Position numbers and translations under genes: made by a program. DNA of 64,000 nucleotides from Qingrenia yutianensis (lineage in GTDB: Bacteria; Bacillota; Clostridia; UMGS1810): assembly GCF_014385105.1 (NCBI RefSeq), contig NZ_JACRTE010000003.1, positions 124,001-188,000 on the forward strand. Direction: 5' to 3'. Numbering within the stretch: position 1 is the stretch's first letter; each line of letters begins with the position of its first letter. This document shows positions 1-8,802 of this stretch, in pieces. The notes below the pieces were generated by a model. It ran no database searches. It was given only the letters and a program-made list of their open reading frames with translations, and was not told the origin of the DNA.

Positions 1-1322
1 CCGAGCGCGTCAAGACGCTGTTTAAAGCACAAAACGTCCTCGCCCGTGTCGCCCTGCGACAAAATTCTGTCGTGAACAAGGGGCGCGTAATATTTTCTGT
101 CATACTTCACAACGCGGTTTTTAAGGTAAATGTCGGGCGTAATTCCCACACCGTTTATGTGACGTCCGCCCGCGGTGAGATATTCCGAGTCGGTGAGCCT
201 TACGCCTCCGCCCGAAACAATTCTGCTCACAAGCTGTTTTGTGCCCTTGCCGTACGACTGCTCGCCTATCGCAATGCCGACGTTTGTATCCTGAACCGCA
301 CCGGCAAAAGCCTCCGACGCGCTTGCACTGTTGCCGTTTATCAGCGCGATGATGTCGTATTTCGGGTTTTCAAGGTCGGAGTCAAACGAAAAATTCTTTT
401 TCGGGTCTTTGTATTCAAATGAAATAATCGGACCTTTCGGGAAAAGCATATTGCCGATTTTCACAAGCTCGGCAAGCGAACCGCCGGGGTTGCTGCGCAA
501 ATCGAAAATCACCTTTGTGATGCCGAGAGTGTCAAAATAGGAAAGCGCCTCGGATATAAAATCGGAGCTGTGTCCCTCGAACGAATACAAAAGTATGTAG
601 CCGATTTTGCCGTCGATAACGTCGTAAAATCCCGATTCGTCGTTCACAAGGTCACGTTTCATACTGAACGTCATATTTTCGCCGTCGCGGATTAAATCGA
701 CCGAAACCTCACTGCCTTGCTCGCCGATAATGTGGCTTTTCGCCTCGTTGATGCCCATTCCGACGATATTTACTCCGCCGACGCTTACGATAAGGTCGTC
801 CTTTTTAATTCCGGCGCCCGACGCAGGCGAATTTTTAATTACGCGCACAACTTTCAAACCGCCGTCAACAGCGGTGACGATAACGCCGATACCGTAGTAT
901 TCGTTGTTTATGCCCTCAATAAATTTGTCGTATTCTTCAGCGGTGTAATACTCGCTGTGGGGGTCGAGATTTGAAAAAATTCCTTTAAGCGCGTCGTCGA
1001 GATATTCGGGGTGTTTTGCCAAAATAACGCGCAGTGCGTTGCGGTAAACGTCCTTTGCCTCAACGTCGTATTTATACGTTTGTTCAAGCATTTTAAGCGT
1101 GCGGTCGATAAGCGAGTTTTCAAAGGTGTCAAGGTTAAGTTCGCCGTCGGATTTATCCTCCGCAGTGTTTTCGTCTGTATTTCCGTCGGTGTTTTCGCCC
1201 GTGTTTTCGCTCTGTGCGCTCTCGTTTGTCTGCAAATCCTCGGCATAAACAAAGCAGGGAACGCTTGAAAAAATTATGCTTAACACAAGAATTAACGATA
1301 AAATTTTGTTTTTTATTTTCAT
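1..1322 (-). CDS. S41 family carboxy-terminal processing protease (partial)
   Basis: This is a secreted serine protease of the CtpA/S41 family, cut by the left edge of the window (about 440 residues visible). It starts at ATG 1322 behind GGTGAAAAT and has a signal peptide (about residues 1-25) followed by an acidic Asn/Glu/Thr-rich spacer. A PDZ domain follows (IKKDDLIVSVGG). The protease core shows the expected catalytic serine context NGNSASASEAFAG and lysine context EQSYGKGTKQ, the Ser/Lys dyad of the family. The last visible part (QGDTGEDVLCFKQRLDALG) resembles the start of a peptidoglycan-binding domain 1, an arrangement common in Clostridia. It is the last visible gene of the minus-strand cell-wall operon, about 10 bases after its upstream neighbour, and probably trims or regulates wall and envelope proteins outside the membrane. 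Confidence 0.9.
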   Translation of the reverse strand, partial: MKIKNKILSLILVLSIIFSSVPCFVYAEDLQTNESAQSENTGENTDGNTDENTAEDKSDGELNLDTFENSLIDRTLKMLEQTYKYDVEAKDVYRNALRVILAKHPEYLDDALKGIFSNLDPHSEYYTAEEYDKFIEGINNEYYGIGVIVTAVDGGLKVVRVIKNSPASGAGIKKDDLIVSVGGVNIVGMGINEAKSHIIGEQGSEVSVDLIRDGENMTFSMKRDLVNDESGFYDVIDGKIGYILLYSFEGHSSDFISEALSYFDTLGITKVIFDLRSNPGGSLAELVKIGNMLFPKGPIISFEYKDPKKNFSFDSDLENPKYDIIALINGNSASASEAFAGAVQDTNVGIAIGEQSYGKGTKQLVSRIVSGGGVRLTDSEYLTAGGRHINGVGITPDIYLKNRVVKYDRKYYAPLVHDRILSQGDTGEDVLCFKQRLDAL

Positions 1323-1331
1323 ATTTTCACC

Positions 1332-2354
1332 TTATCCCACATAAATTATATAACATATTTTTTCGCTGCCGTATTGGTCAATCATAGTAAAAAACACGGC
1401 TTCGCGGTCTAAAAGAAAGCGGTTTATTTTGTCCTGCGACGAATCGGAATAATTTTCGTAAACTAGAAAGTTTGAAAATGCGTCAAAGCCTGTCAGAACG
1501 CCGTTTTCGGCGGCCGGCATAAATTCGCCTTTCTGATATTTTTTAAGATTTTTGAAAATTATTTTGTGTCCGCTTTTGTCATATAAAAAAACGTCGCCTT
1601 TGTAAATTCCGCCCGTTTTAAAGCGGTTTTCGTCATTCTTTTTGATTTTTAAAGCAAAGCAAGTACCGTCTTTTGCAAAGCACAATACACTGCACCCCTG
1701 TTCGGGCTTGTCGCCGATGTATAAAATAAGGTCGTTTTCCTTTGTGACAACGTCGTTTCCGTTTGTGAGCGAAATTGTTTTTTCGCTTCCCATCGCGGAA
1801 ACGTCGCTTATTTTGCCGTTCGTGACGTCATATCCGTGTTTTTTTGCGATTTCCGCGTCAAAAAGCGCAAGCTTTGCGAAAAAATCCTTTTCGGTTTGCT
1901 CATCTTTAGGGCGCAAAAGCTTTTTGCCGTCGAGATTTTCGCATTTTTCGTAACTTTCAAGATATGCCGAAACGTATCCGCGGTTTTCTGCACTGCAAAG
2001 CGCAAAATCGTAAAAATCACAGAGTTTTTGGCTGTTTTCGCTTTTGAGATTAAAGCTTACCGCGCACAGACGGAAAAAATCTTCGTTTGTCAAAATTTTG
2101 CCGTCGTTTCCGCCGTCATCTTGGTCAATTCCGAAAATTTTCACCGCTTTTTCGTATGCCATACCGCGGTCGGGCAGATATTCGCCGTCAAATATGCCGA
2201 GTTTTTTCAAAAGCATAAGAATGTCCGCATTTTCGCCTGCGTCGTACGAAAGGGAAAAGTCAGCCTTTTTGTCGCCGTAAAGCTTTGCGCAGAGCGCGTT
2301 TTGCCCGATAAGCAAAAGCACAAGCGCAAGACAAACAAATTTTCTTATTTTCAA
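1332..2354 (-). CDS. secreted protein of unknown function
   Basis: About 340 residues with a clear N-terminal signal peptide (KFVCLALVLLLIGQNALC); the rest is hydrophilic and rich in Lys, Asp and Phe. I do not recognise a family. The first 100 residues contain a stretch reminiscent of a divergent SLH or dockerin-like repeat (LLKKLGIFDGEYLPDRGM), but this is weak. A GTG in frame at 2363 lies inside the ribosome site AAAAGGTGA, so I prefer the TTG at 2354, six bases after it. The gene sits between argS and the S41 protease with very short gaps, so it is co-transcribed and may be an envelope partner of the protease. The cysteine at the end of the hydrophobic stretch lacks a good lipobox. Confidence 0.7.
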   Translation of the reverse strand: MKIRKFVCLALVLLLIGQNALCAKLYGDKKADFSLSYDAGENADILMLLKKLGIFDGEYLPDRGMAYEKAVKIFGIDQDDGGNDGKILTNEDFFRLCAVSFNLKSENSQKLCDFYDFALCSAENRGYVSAYLESYEKCENLDGKKLLRPKDEQTEKDFFAKLALFDAEIAKKHGYDVTNGKISDVSAMGSEKTISLTNGNDVVTKENDLILYIGDKPEQGCSVLCFAKDGTCFALKIKKNDENRFKTGGIYKGDVFLYDKSGHKIIFKNLKKYQKGEFMPAAENGVLTGFDAFSNFLVYENYSDSSQDKINRFLLDREAVFFTMIDQYGSEKICYIIYVG

Positions 2355-2374
2355 TTTATTCACCTTTTTAAAAT

Positions 2375-4075
2375 TTACATTTTTTCGGGCGCGTCAATTC
2401 CGAGAATGTCCAAAACGTTTTTGATAACCGTTTTAACCGCCGTGATGAGGTAAAGACGCGCAAGCGTTAAGTTTTTGTCCTCGTTTTTAACCCTGCATTT
2501 GGGCGCGTTGTAGAACGAATGGAAAAGCGACGCCAAATCAAGCACGTAGCGCGTAATTCTGCTGGGGTCACTGTTTTCGGCGCAGATGCAGATTTCGTTG
2601 GGAAGCATTGCGATTTTCGCCGTTAATTCTTCCTCTTCCGGCTCGGTAAGAACGGTCAAATCTGCATTTTCGTCAAACGAAATGCCGTCCTCTTTGAGCG
2701 AATTTATAATGCTTGCAATTCGCGCGTGCGCATACTGAACGTAGAAAACGGGGTTTTCGCTGTTCTGCGCAACCGCCAAATCGAGGTCAAAATCAAGGTG
2801 GCTTTCGCTGTGGCGCAGATTAAAGAAAAATCTCGCCGCGTCAACGCCGATTTCTTCGATAAGGTCGGAAAGTGTAATCATCTTTCCCGTGCGCTTGCTC
2901 ATACGTGCGATTTCGCCGTTTCGCATAAGTCGCACAAGCTGCATAATCACAATTTCAAGTTTGTCGCCGTCAAGACCGATTGCGTTCATAGCGCCTTTCA
3001 TACGCGCAACGTGACCGTGATGGTCGGCGCCCCAAACATTTATCGCCCTGTCAAATTTGCGGATTGCGAATTTGTTTCGGTGATATGCAATATCCACCGC
3101 AAAATAGGTGGGAATACCGTTCTGACGGATTAAAACTTCGTCTTTTTCACAGCCGAAATCGGTGGCTTTAAGCCAAAGCGCGCCGTCTTTTTCGTATGTC
3201 AAACCGCTCTTTTTGAGCGCGTCCATTGTTTCTTTAACTTCGCCGTCTTTGTGGAGCGTGCTTTCGGGAAACCACACGTCGTACGAAATTTTGTAGTCGA
3301 GAAGTCCTTTTTTCAGATTTTCAATATTTATCGGCAAAGCGTAGTCAACAAGCGCTTTTCTGCGTTCCTCGCCGTCCTTTTCAAGAAGTGCATCGCCGTA
3401 TTTTTCAATATAGTTTTTCGCGTGCTCTTTTATGTCGTCGCCCTGATACCAGTCGGGCGAAAATTCCACCGCGTCATCGCCCCTTAACGCCTGAATATAG
3501 CGTGCCTCAAGCGAATAGCCGAATTTTTCAATCTGCGCGCCCGCGTCGTTGATGTAAAATTCCTTTGTAACGTCGTAACCCGCGCATTTTAAAATGTTAG
3601 ACAAAACGTCGCCGATAACACCTCCGCGCGCGTTACCCATATGCATAGGACCCGTGGGGTTTGCGCTGACAAATTCGACAACCACTCTTTCGCCGTTTCC
3701 CATATCGGTTTTGCCGTAGTCCGCGCCCATTTTATGAGCAAGTTTAAGCGCGTCGTACAGCCAGTCTTTTTTAAGATAAAAGTTGATAAATCCGGGACCT
3801 GCGATTTCGCATCGGTCAATGTATGTGTCCTCAATGTCGATGTTATCGAGAATTAACTGTGCCGTTTCGCGCGGATTTTTCTTGACAAGCTTGGTGATTT
3901 TCATTGCAATATTGCTTGAGAAGTCGCCGTTTTTCTTGTCTTTGGGAATTTCAATTTCGATAGGCAGAAGATAGCCCTGCTCGTCGAATTTGAAAACCTT
4001 TTTATCCTCCAGAACCGCGCACGAATTGCCGATTGCCGAAATTATCTGGTCTTTTATTTTAGCCGTAATGTCCAT
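2375..4075 (-). CDS. argS: arginyl-tRNA synthetase
   Basis: This class Ia aminoacyl-tRNA synthetase charges tRNA-Arg with arginine in the cytoplasm. It has 566 residues, the usual length. The N-terminal Arg-specific additional domain is followed by the HIGH-type signature PTGPMHMGNARGG (about residues 139-151) and the KMSKS-type signature RMSKRTGKM (about 391-399). The C-terminal anticodon-binding helical domain ends in ILGIDAPEKM. The ATG start at 4075 follows AAAGGAG. It lies 24 bases after the DUF1934 gene, and this DUF1934-argS pairing (ywiB-argS in Bacillus) is well known in Firmicutes. Confidence 0.98.
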   Translation of the reverse strand: MDITAKIKDQIISAIGNSCAVLEDKKVFKFDEQGYLLPIEIEIPKDKKNGDFSSNIAMKITKLVKKNPRETAQLILDNIDIEDTYIDRCEIAGPGFINFYLKKDWLYDALKLAHKMGADYGKTDMGNGERVVVEFVSANPTGPMHMGNARGGVIGDVLSNILKCAGYDVTKEFYINDAGAQIEKFGYSLEARYIQALRGDDAVEFSPDWYQGDDIKEHAKNYIEKYGDALLEKDGEERRKALVDYALPINIENLKKGLLDYKISYDVWFPESTLHKDGEVKETMDALKKSGLTYEKDGALWLKATDFGCEKDEVLIRQNGIPTYFAVDIAYHRNKFAIRKFDRAINVWGADHHGHVARMKGAMNAIGLDGDKLEIVIMQLVRLMRNGEIARMSKRTGKMITLSDLIEEIGVDAARFFFNLRHSESHLDFDLDLAVAQNSENPVFYVQYAHARIASIINSLKEDGISFDENADLTVLTEPEEEELTAKIAMLPNEICICAENSDPSRITRYVLDLASLFHSFYNAPKCRVKNEDKNLTLARLYLITAVKTVIKNVLDILGIDAPEKM

Positions 4076-4099
4076 ATTTTTCTCCTTTTAAGCCGTAGA

Positions 4100-4525
4100 T
4101 TAAGCTTCTTTTATATTTATCGAAAGTGTGGTTTCGCTTGCAAAAGCGTCGTTGATGTCCATTTTGTAGCCGACGTTCACAACACCGCCGTCGTCGGTGA
4201 CGTCAACGCCCACCTCGGTGCTTAAAACGCTCACCGAAAAACTGCCGAACTGCGTGTTGTAATAAGACGTCGTTTTGCGGTTGGGAATAAACAAAAGCTG
4301 ATTGTTCACCGAACCGCTCCTTATTATCGACACCTTTTCGCGCTCGATTTCAACCGTCGTCGTGGTGCCGTCCATACCCGTGACCTCCGATTCGGTATAA
4401 ACGAGATAATACCGCGCGTTCTCCTTGTAAAAAACGCCCTCGGTCACAAGCTCAACGTCCTCTTTTTCGTCCTCCGCGTTTCGCTGTTTGCCCTTAATAT
4501 TTATCAAAACGTTCTTTTTTTCCAC
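4100..4525 (-). CDS. DUF1934 (YwiB-like) beta-barrel protein
   Basis: A 141-residue cytoplasmic protein of the DUF1934 family, predicted from known members to form a small calycin-like beta barrel of unknown role. Visible family features are the alternating beta-strand pattern, the central YLVYTESEVTGMDGTTTTVE segment and the later GxFxVxVxTxxV-type strand (GSFSVSVLSTEVGVDV). The start is a GTG at 4525 with AGAGG inside the end of murI, so the genes are translationally close (3-base gap). Its place directly upstream of argS matches Bacillus ywiB. Confidence 0.88.
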   Translation of the reverse strand: MEKKNVLINIKGKQRNAEDEKEDVELVTEGVFYKENARYYLVYTESEVTGMDGTTTTVEIEREKVSIIRSGSVNNQLLFIPNRKTTSYYNTQFGSFSVSVLSTEVGVDVTDDGGVVNVGYKMDINDAFASETTLSINIKEA

Positions 4526-4528
4526 TTT

Positions 4529-5338
4529 CTAATACCTCTCTATGTCTATCTTTTCAATCATTTTTCCGATGTCCTTGTCAAGAAATATATTAGCAACATT
4601 CAAAAATCCGTCAACCGAGTCGCTGACAAAAAATTTGTACTGTTCATCTGCCTTCTTTTCGGCAAAACTGTTTTCGTCGCGAAGTTTCTGCGCCGCAAAA
4701 TCCGCCGTGGATTTGCCTGCGTCGATAAGCGCAACGTTATCGCCCATAACGCGCCTTACCGTATTTTTCAAAAGCGGATAGTGCGTGCAGCCGAGAATAA
4801 GCGTGTCAATATCCATACCGTCAAAGCCCGAAAGATATTCTTTTGCGATAAGATAAGCCGCCTCGGAGTCTGCCATATTGTTCTCTGCAAGCGGAACGAA
4901 CATAGGGCAGGCGATACTGTGCACAAAAATGTCTTTATCAATTTCGCCGATTGCTTGTTCGTATTTTCCGCTCGCAACCGTACTGCTTGTGCCGATTATG
5001 CCTATTTTTTTGTTTTTCGTCGCCTTTGCCGCCGCTTTTGCAGTCGGTTCAACAACGCCGATTATCGGAATGTTAAACATACTTTTGAGCGTTTCTATGG
5101 CAACCGAGCTTACCGTTCCGCACGCGATTACAACAAGTTTAATATCGTGCGTTTTCAAAAAATTCATATCGCTGACCGCGTATTTAATGATGGTTTCGTT
5201 CGACCTTGTGCCGTACGGCACGCGTCCCGTGTCGCCGAAATACACAATGTTTTCGCCGGGAAGTTTTTTTATAAGCTCTTTTACAGCAGTAAGTCCGCCG
5301 ACGCCCGAATCAAAGACGCCTATGTATCTGTTATCCAT
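4529..5338 (-). CDS. murI: glutamate racemase
   Basis: Interconverts L- and D-glutamate, supplying D-Glu for peptidoglycan. It has 269 residues, typical length. The N-terminal signature IGVFDSGVGGLTAVKEL and the second catalytic motif LGCTHYPLL (Cys184) are canonical. The first catalytic cysteine is Cys73 in the motif IACGTVSS, where the commoner form is ACNTAS; the Asn after the cysteine is replaced by Gly. The two catalytic cysteines are both present, so activity is expected. It follows ddl by 4 bases, giving a D-amino-acid supply operon. Confidence 0.95.
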   Translation of the reverse strand: MDNRYIGVFDSGVGGLTAVKELIKKLPGENIVYFGDTGRVPYGTRSNETIIKYAVSDMNFLKTHDIKLVVIACGTVSSVAIETLKSMFNIPIIGVVEPTAKAAAKATKNKKIGIIGTSSTVASGKYEQAIGEIDKDIFVHSIACPMFVPLAENNMADSEAAYLIAKEYLSGFDGMDIDTLILGCTHYPLLKNTVRRVMGDNVALIDAGKSTADFAAQKLRDENSFAEKKADEQYKFFVSDSVDGFLNVANIFLDKDIGKMIEKIDIERY

Positions 5339-5342
5339 AATT

Positions 5343-6404
5343 TTACTCCATACCGATTTCTATAAGTCTGTCTAAAATTTCAGCATACGAAAATCCCTCG
5401 TGCATAAAAAGCTTGGGGAACATACTTATGCTCGTAAAGCCCGGAAGTGTGTTGATTTCGTTGAGTTTCACCGTGCCGTCGTCCTCGTTTACAAAAAAGT
5501 CAACGCGCGAATATCCCTTGCCGTCCAGCGCGATAAACGCTTTTTTTGCTGTTTCTTTTATGCGCTTTTCAATGCCGTCTTTAAATTCTGCCGGAATTAT
5601 AAGCTTGCTTTCAACCTTGTCGGAATATTTCGCTTCGTAGTCGTAAAATTCGTTTGCTGCCTTGATTTCGCCCACGCACGACACTCTCACAACTCCGCGT
5701 TTGCCCATAACCGCGCACTCAACCTCTCTGCCCGACAAAAATTCTTCTATGATAATGCGTCTGTCAAATTTAAACGCGTTGTCGATTGCGCTCATAAGCT
5801 CATCTCTGTTTTTCGCTTTGCCTATGCCGATTGACGAGCCTGCGTTTGCCGGTTTGACAAACATAGGATAGCCGAAAATTTCCTCCGCGTCCACAACTTT
5901 TTTCATAATTTCGTCGCGGTCGTAGTCGTTCACCGTCACCCATTTTGCCTGGTCAATGCCTGCGCTTTCAAGCATAATTTTTGTGTATGCCTTATCCATA
6001 CCGAGGCAGGAGGTGAGCATATCGGGACCTGTATACGGAATGTGCGCAAGTTTAAGCATACCCTGAACCGTGCCGTCCTCGCCGTTTGCGCCGTGAAGTC
6101 CCAAAAACGCGCAGTCGATTTTAACCTTTTCAAGTTTTCCGTTTCCGTAAACGATAAGCGCTCCGTCCGCACCGCCGAGGTCAACCGAAACGTCTTTAAG
6201 GCTGTCGTCATACCACCTGTCACAGATGATGTTTTCAACCTTGCCGGTGTATTCTTTCCACTTTCCGCCGCGCGTTATGCCGACGGTCATAATGTCGTAT
6301 TTTTCTTTGTCAAGCTCGTTTATAATCGATGCAGCCGAGCGCAGAGAAATCTCATATTCGGTAGACTCTCCGCCGAAGATTACGCAAATTTTCTTTTTCA
6401 ACAT
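5343..6404 (-). CDS. ddl: D-alanine--D-alanine ligase
   Basis: ATP-grasp ligase that joins two D-alanines for the peptidoglycan stem peptide. It has 353 residues. The N-terminal signature is FGGESTEYEISLRSA, followed by the LHGANGEDGTVQGML segment. The ATP-grasp lysine and loop are in YPMFVKPANAGSSIGIGKAK, and the Mg-binding end is RVDFFVNEDDGTVKLNEINTLPGFT, all in the expected order. The ATG start at 6404 follows an AAGGGG site. It is first in the minus-strand operon with murI, DUF1934, argS and the protease. Whether it uses D-Ala or D-lactate cannot be read with confidence from sequence alone. Confidence 0.95.
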   Translation of the reverse strand: MLKKKICVIFGGESTEYEISLRSAASIINELDKEKYDIMTVGITRGGKWKEYTGKVENIICDRWYDDSLKDVSVDLGGADGALIVYGNGKLEKVKIDCAFLGLHGANGEDGTVQGMLKLAHIPYTGPDMLTSCLGMDKAYTKIMLESAGIDQAKWVTVNDYDRDEIMKKVVDAEEIFGYPMFVKPANAGSSIGIGKAKNRDELMSAIDNAFKFDRRIIIEEFLSGREVECAVMGKRGVVRVSCVGEIKAANEFYDYEAKYSDKVESKLIIPAEFKDGIEKRIKETAKKAFIALDGKGYSRVDFFVNEDDGTVKLNEINTLPGFTSISMFPKLFMHEGFSYAEILDRLIEIGME

Positions 6405-6492
6405 AAAAAACCCCTTTATTTATATAGGAAAAATCCTTAATTTATCATATGTAAAACCGATGTAATACGGCAAAAAATATTACACCTTTTTT

Positions 6493-6503
6493 ATTATATC
6501 ACA
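6493..6503 (-). promoter_or_regulatory. extended -10 promoter for the ddl operon
   Basis: On the minus strand the sequence TGTGATATAAT contains a perfect extended -10 (TGnTATAAT). No good -35 is seen at 17 bases. It lies about 90 bases upstream of the ddl start in the divergent intergenic region and shares TGTGATATA with the dnaD-side promoter. Confidence 0.6.
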
Positions 6504-6586
6504 AACAAAGTCAAAAGCAAATAGAAAATTACCAAAAAAACAATAAAAATTTTGTCAAATTAGCACTATCAATTTTTTTAAAAGTG

Positions 6587-6595
6587 TGATATACT
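6587..6595 (+). promoter_or_regulatory. extended -10 promoter for dnaD-dnaI
   Basis: TGATATACT is an extended -10 element (TGnTATACT) 34 bases upstream of the dnaD-like start; the -35 region is weak. It is followed by the ribosome site AAGGAG at 6612-6617. Confidence 0.6.
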
Positions 6596-6628
6596 TACTT
6601 TATCTCACTTTAAGGAGTTATCAAAGTT

Positions 6629-7594
6629 ATGCCGAGCATAAAAATAAACAATAAATCAAACACCTTTCCCGTGCCGTATGCGTTTGCGGATAAATATATG
6701 CCCAGCGCAAATGCAGTTTACGTTAAGGTTTACATATACGCGCTCCGTTTATCGTTTGACACGGGCTATGAAATCACAATCGAGAGTATCGCGTCAAAGC
6801 TTAATATTCTCGAGAGCGACGTTATAAACGCGTTTGAATACTGGAAACAAGTCGGAATTATGGAGTTCAAAAAAACCAAGCTCGGCTACGAAACAGAATT
6901 TTTGTCCTGCACCGATACCGAAAACACCGCCGACAAAAAGGCACACGCAACGCCGAAATATGCGGCAAAGGACGTTACGCGCTGTATACAGGAAAACGAC
7001 GATATGAAAAATATGTATCAGATTGCACAGGGAATTTTAAACCGTCCTTTAAGCACCACCGAAATCACCACGCTTTACAGTATGTACGACTGGCTGGGAC
7101 TTCCGCGAGAGGTTGTGCTGATGATTTTGGAGCACTGCGCGCAAATCGGCAAAACAAATATGCGATACATCGAAAAGGTTGCCGTTTCGTGGTCGGAAAA
7201 GGGCATAGACACGCTCGACAAGGCAAAAGCGCATCTTCGCGCGGCAAAAGAATTTAACCTTGTCAAAACAAAAATTAAAAATATTTTCCAGATAAAAGAC
7301 CGAAATTTCACCGAAACGGAGTTAAAATATATCTCAAAATGGATAAACGATATGTCGGTTGATATTGATATGATAAAAAAAGCGTACGACGTGACGGTGA
7401 CCAACACGCAAAAGCTGTCGTATCCGTATATGACCACCGTTTTGCAGTCAATTGTGGACGGCACGTTTGACAAGCCGAAGTCCAAGCAGGCAAAAGGCGG
7501 ATTTTTGAACTATACCGAGCGCAAAGACCTCGACGAAAACGACCTTAATATGATTAAAAAGCGCCGTGAATACATCGCGAAAGGAGAGGCATAA
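6629..7594 (+). CDS. DnaD-domain replication initiation protein
   Basis: A 321-residue protein of the DnaD/DnaB family, which takes part in helicase loading at the replication origin in Firmicutes. The N-terminal half (residues 1-100) reads as a winged-helix DNA-binding part (ITIESIASKLNILESDVINAFEYW). Two DnaD C-terminal domains follow: one around 125-200 (STTEITTLYSMYDWLGLPRE) and one around 215-285 with the family YxxxI motif region (LQSIVDGTFDKPKSK). The ATG start has AAGGAG 11 bases upstream. Its stop overlaps the next start by one base (TAATG), so it is coupled to the DnaI-like loader, a partnership seen across Clostridia. Confidence 0.9.
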   Translation: MPSIKINNKSNTFPVPYAFADKYMPSANAVYVKVYIYALRLSFDTGYEITIESIASKLNILESDVINAFEYWKQVGIMEFKKTKLGYETEFLSCTDTENTADKKAHATPKYAAKDVTRCIQENDDMKNMYQIAQGILNRPLSTTEITTLYSMYDWLGLPREVVLMILEHCAQIGKTNMRYIEKVAVSWSEKGIDTLDKAKAHLRAAKEFNLVKTKIKNIFQIKDRNFTETELKYISKWINDMSVDIDMIKKAYDVTVTNTQKLSYPYMTTVLQSIVDGTFDKPKSKQAKGGFLNYTERKDLDENDLNMIKKRREYIAKGEA

Positions 7595-8577
7595 TGGATA
7601 TTGCAAAAATGCTCAAACAGGAGCTTTCGGAGGAATATTTCGAGAAAAAAGAGCGAAACGAAAACGAATATGAGCGCAAAAAGGAAATTTTGTATGCCGA
7701 GCATCCGCGTCTTAAAGAAATTGACACCGATATTTCGCTCACCGCACTGCGCTGTGCGAGGAAAATTATAGACAAAACGCGCACGGCGGAGGACGTTTCA
7801 AAAGAAATGCTCGAAACGCTCTCGCTCTTAAAAGCCGAGCGCGAGGAGTATATTGCAAAAAACAATATCGACCCGAGCTACATAAACCCGTCTGCCGACT
7901 GCAAAATCTGCAATGACACGGGATATGCTGACGGCAAAATGTGCAAATGTATGAAAACGCGCCTTGTTGAAAAGTTATACGAACTTTCGCATATGACCGA
8001 CGAAAACAAAAAATGCACTTTCAATAAATTTAAGCTTGATTATTACCCCGACCGCGACGAAAACAATCTTGGAATTACGCCTCTTGAAAACATAAAAGAA
8101 GTGCTTATGGCGTGCAAAAAATTCTGCGAGAATTTCTCGAAAAACAAGCGCGGAATTTATATTTCGGGAAATGCCGGAGTGGGCAAAACGTACCTTTCGT
8201 GCTGTATTGCAAACTACCTTATTTCGCGCGGAAATACGGTACTTTATCAAAGCGCGTACCGTTTGTTTTCGTTTTTGGAGGACTATAAATTTATGCGCGT
8301 TGACCGAAACGCTTTTTCGCAGTTTTACGATTACATCTACAACTGCGATATGCTGATTATAGACGACCTCGGCACCGAGTTTTCCACCACATTTGCAAAG
8401 GCGGCATTTTTTGATATAATCAATTCGCGCGCCGACAGCAAAAAGAGCACGGTTATAAGTTCAAACCTTTCGCTTGCCGACCTTGAGAATTTTTATTCTC
8501 CGCGCGTAAAGTCGCGTGTTAATTCGTCGTTTCTGCTTCTCTCGATTTTGGGGGAGGATATAAGGGAGAAAATATAA
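7594..8577 (+). CDS. DnaI/DnaC-type helicase loader ATPase
   Basis: A 327-residue AAA+ ATPase of the DnaI/DnaC/IstB group that loads the replicative helicase. The N-terminal third is charged and helical. A zinc-binding cluster CKICNDTGYADGKMCKC at about residues 102-118 matches the DnaI N-terminal domain. Walker A is GNAGVGKTYLS (about 193-203) and Walker B is MLIIDDLGTE (about 253-262), followed by the sensor I segment STVISSNLS and an arginine-bearing C-terminus. It overlaps the dnaD-like gene by one base and is followed directly by a hairpin terminator, so the two form a complete operon. Confidence 0.93.
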   Translation: MDIAKMLKQELSEEYFEKKERNENEYERKKEILYAEHPRLKEIDTDISLTALRCARKIIDKTRTAEDVSKEMLETLSLLKAEREEYIAKNNIDPSYINPSADCKICNDTGYADGKMCKCMKTRLVEKLYELSHMTDENKKCTFNKFKLDYYPDRDENNLGITPLENIKEVLMACKKFCENFSKNKRGIYISGNAGVGKTYLSCCIANYLISRGNTVLYQSAYRLFSFLEDYKFMRVDRNAFSQFYDYIYNCDMLIIDDLGTEFSTTFAKAAFFDIINSRADSKKSTVISSNLSLADLENFYSPRVKSRVNSSFLLLSILGEDIREKI

Positions 8578-8580
8578 AAA

Positions 8581-8600
8581 AGAGAGTATAAATACTCTCT
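8581..8600 (+). terminator. hairpin terminator after dnaI-like gene
   Basis: Perfect 8-bp stem AGAGAGTA / TACTCTCT with a 4-base loop, starting 3 bases after the dnaI-like stop. There is no long T run directly after it; it is the first of four hairpins in a row. Confidence 0.5.
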
Positions 8601-8650
8601 TCAGACTGTCGAAAAAGCCCAGACTTTTCCGGACTTTTTCGACAGTCTGA
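8601..8650. repeat. 17-bp perfect inverted repeat element
   Basis: Arms TCAGACTGTCGAAAAAG (8601-8617) and its exact reverse complement (8634-8650) enclose a 16-base loop containing a smaller TCCGGA. The size and perfection suggest a palindromic repeat unit or the end of a small non-autonomous element rather than an ordinary terminator. No second copy is seen in this window. Confidence 0.6.
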
Positions 8651-8701
8651 GCAAGCTATAAAATGACTTGCTTTTTGCCGGCGGAGAAGTTCAAACTTCT
8701 C
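8650..8701 (+). terminator. two further hairpins, the first with a T run
   Basis: AGCAAG (8650-8655) pairs with CTTGCT (8667-8672) and is followed by a run of T, so it could terminate plus-strand transcription. GAGAAGTT (8684-8691) then pairs with AACTTCTC (8694-8701). Together with the two hairpins before them they form a stacked array over 120 bases. Confidence 0.45.
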
Positions 8702-8802
8702 TCAATATCCTAATCATTCATACACGCAAAATACACGATATGGTTTGATTGTAGTTTCTTATACGGCAATATGAGGAATATGCTTTTTTTAATTTTTTAT
8801 GA

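Noticed and set aside
4781..5365. Plus-strand frames of 165-194 codons over murI
   Set aside because: murI is certain on the minus strand; the plus frames are low-complexity mirror products.
2354..6600. T-box or amino-acid riboswitch before argS or the cell-wall operon
   Set aside because: argS follows the previous gene by 24 bases with no leader, and the ddl leader shows no T-box features.
8581..8701. CRISPR array
   Set aside because: The repeats are different hairpins, not equal direct repeats with spacers; no cas genes in the window.
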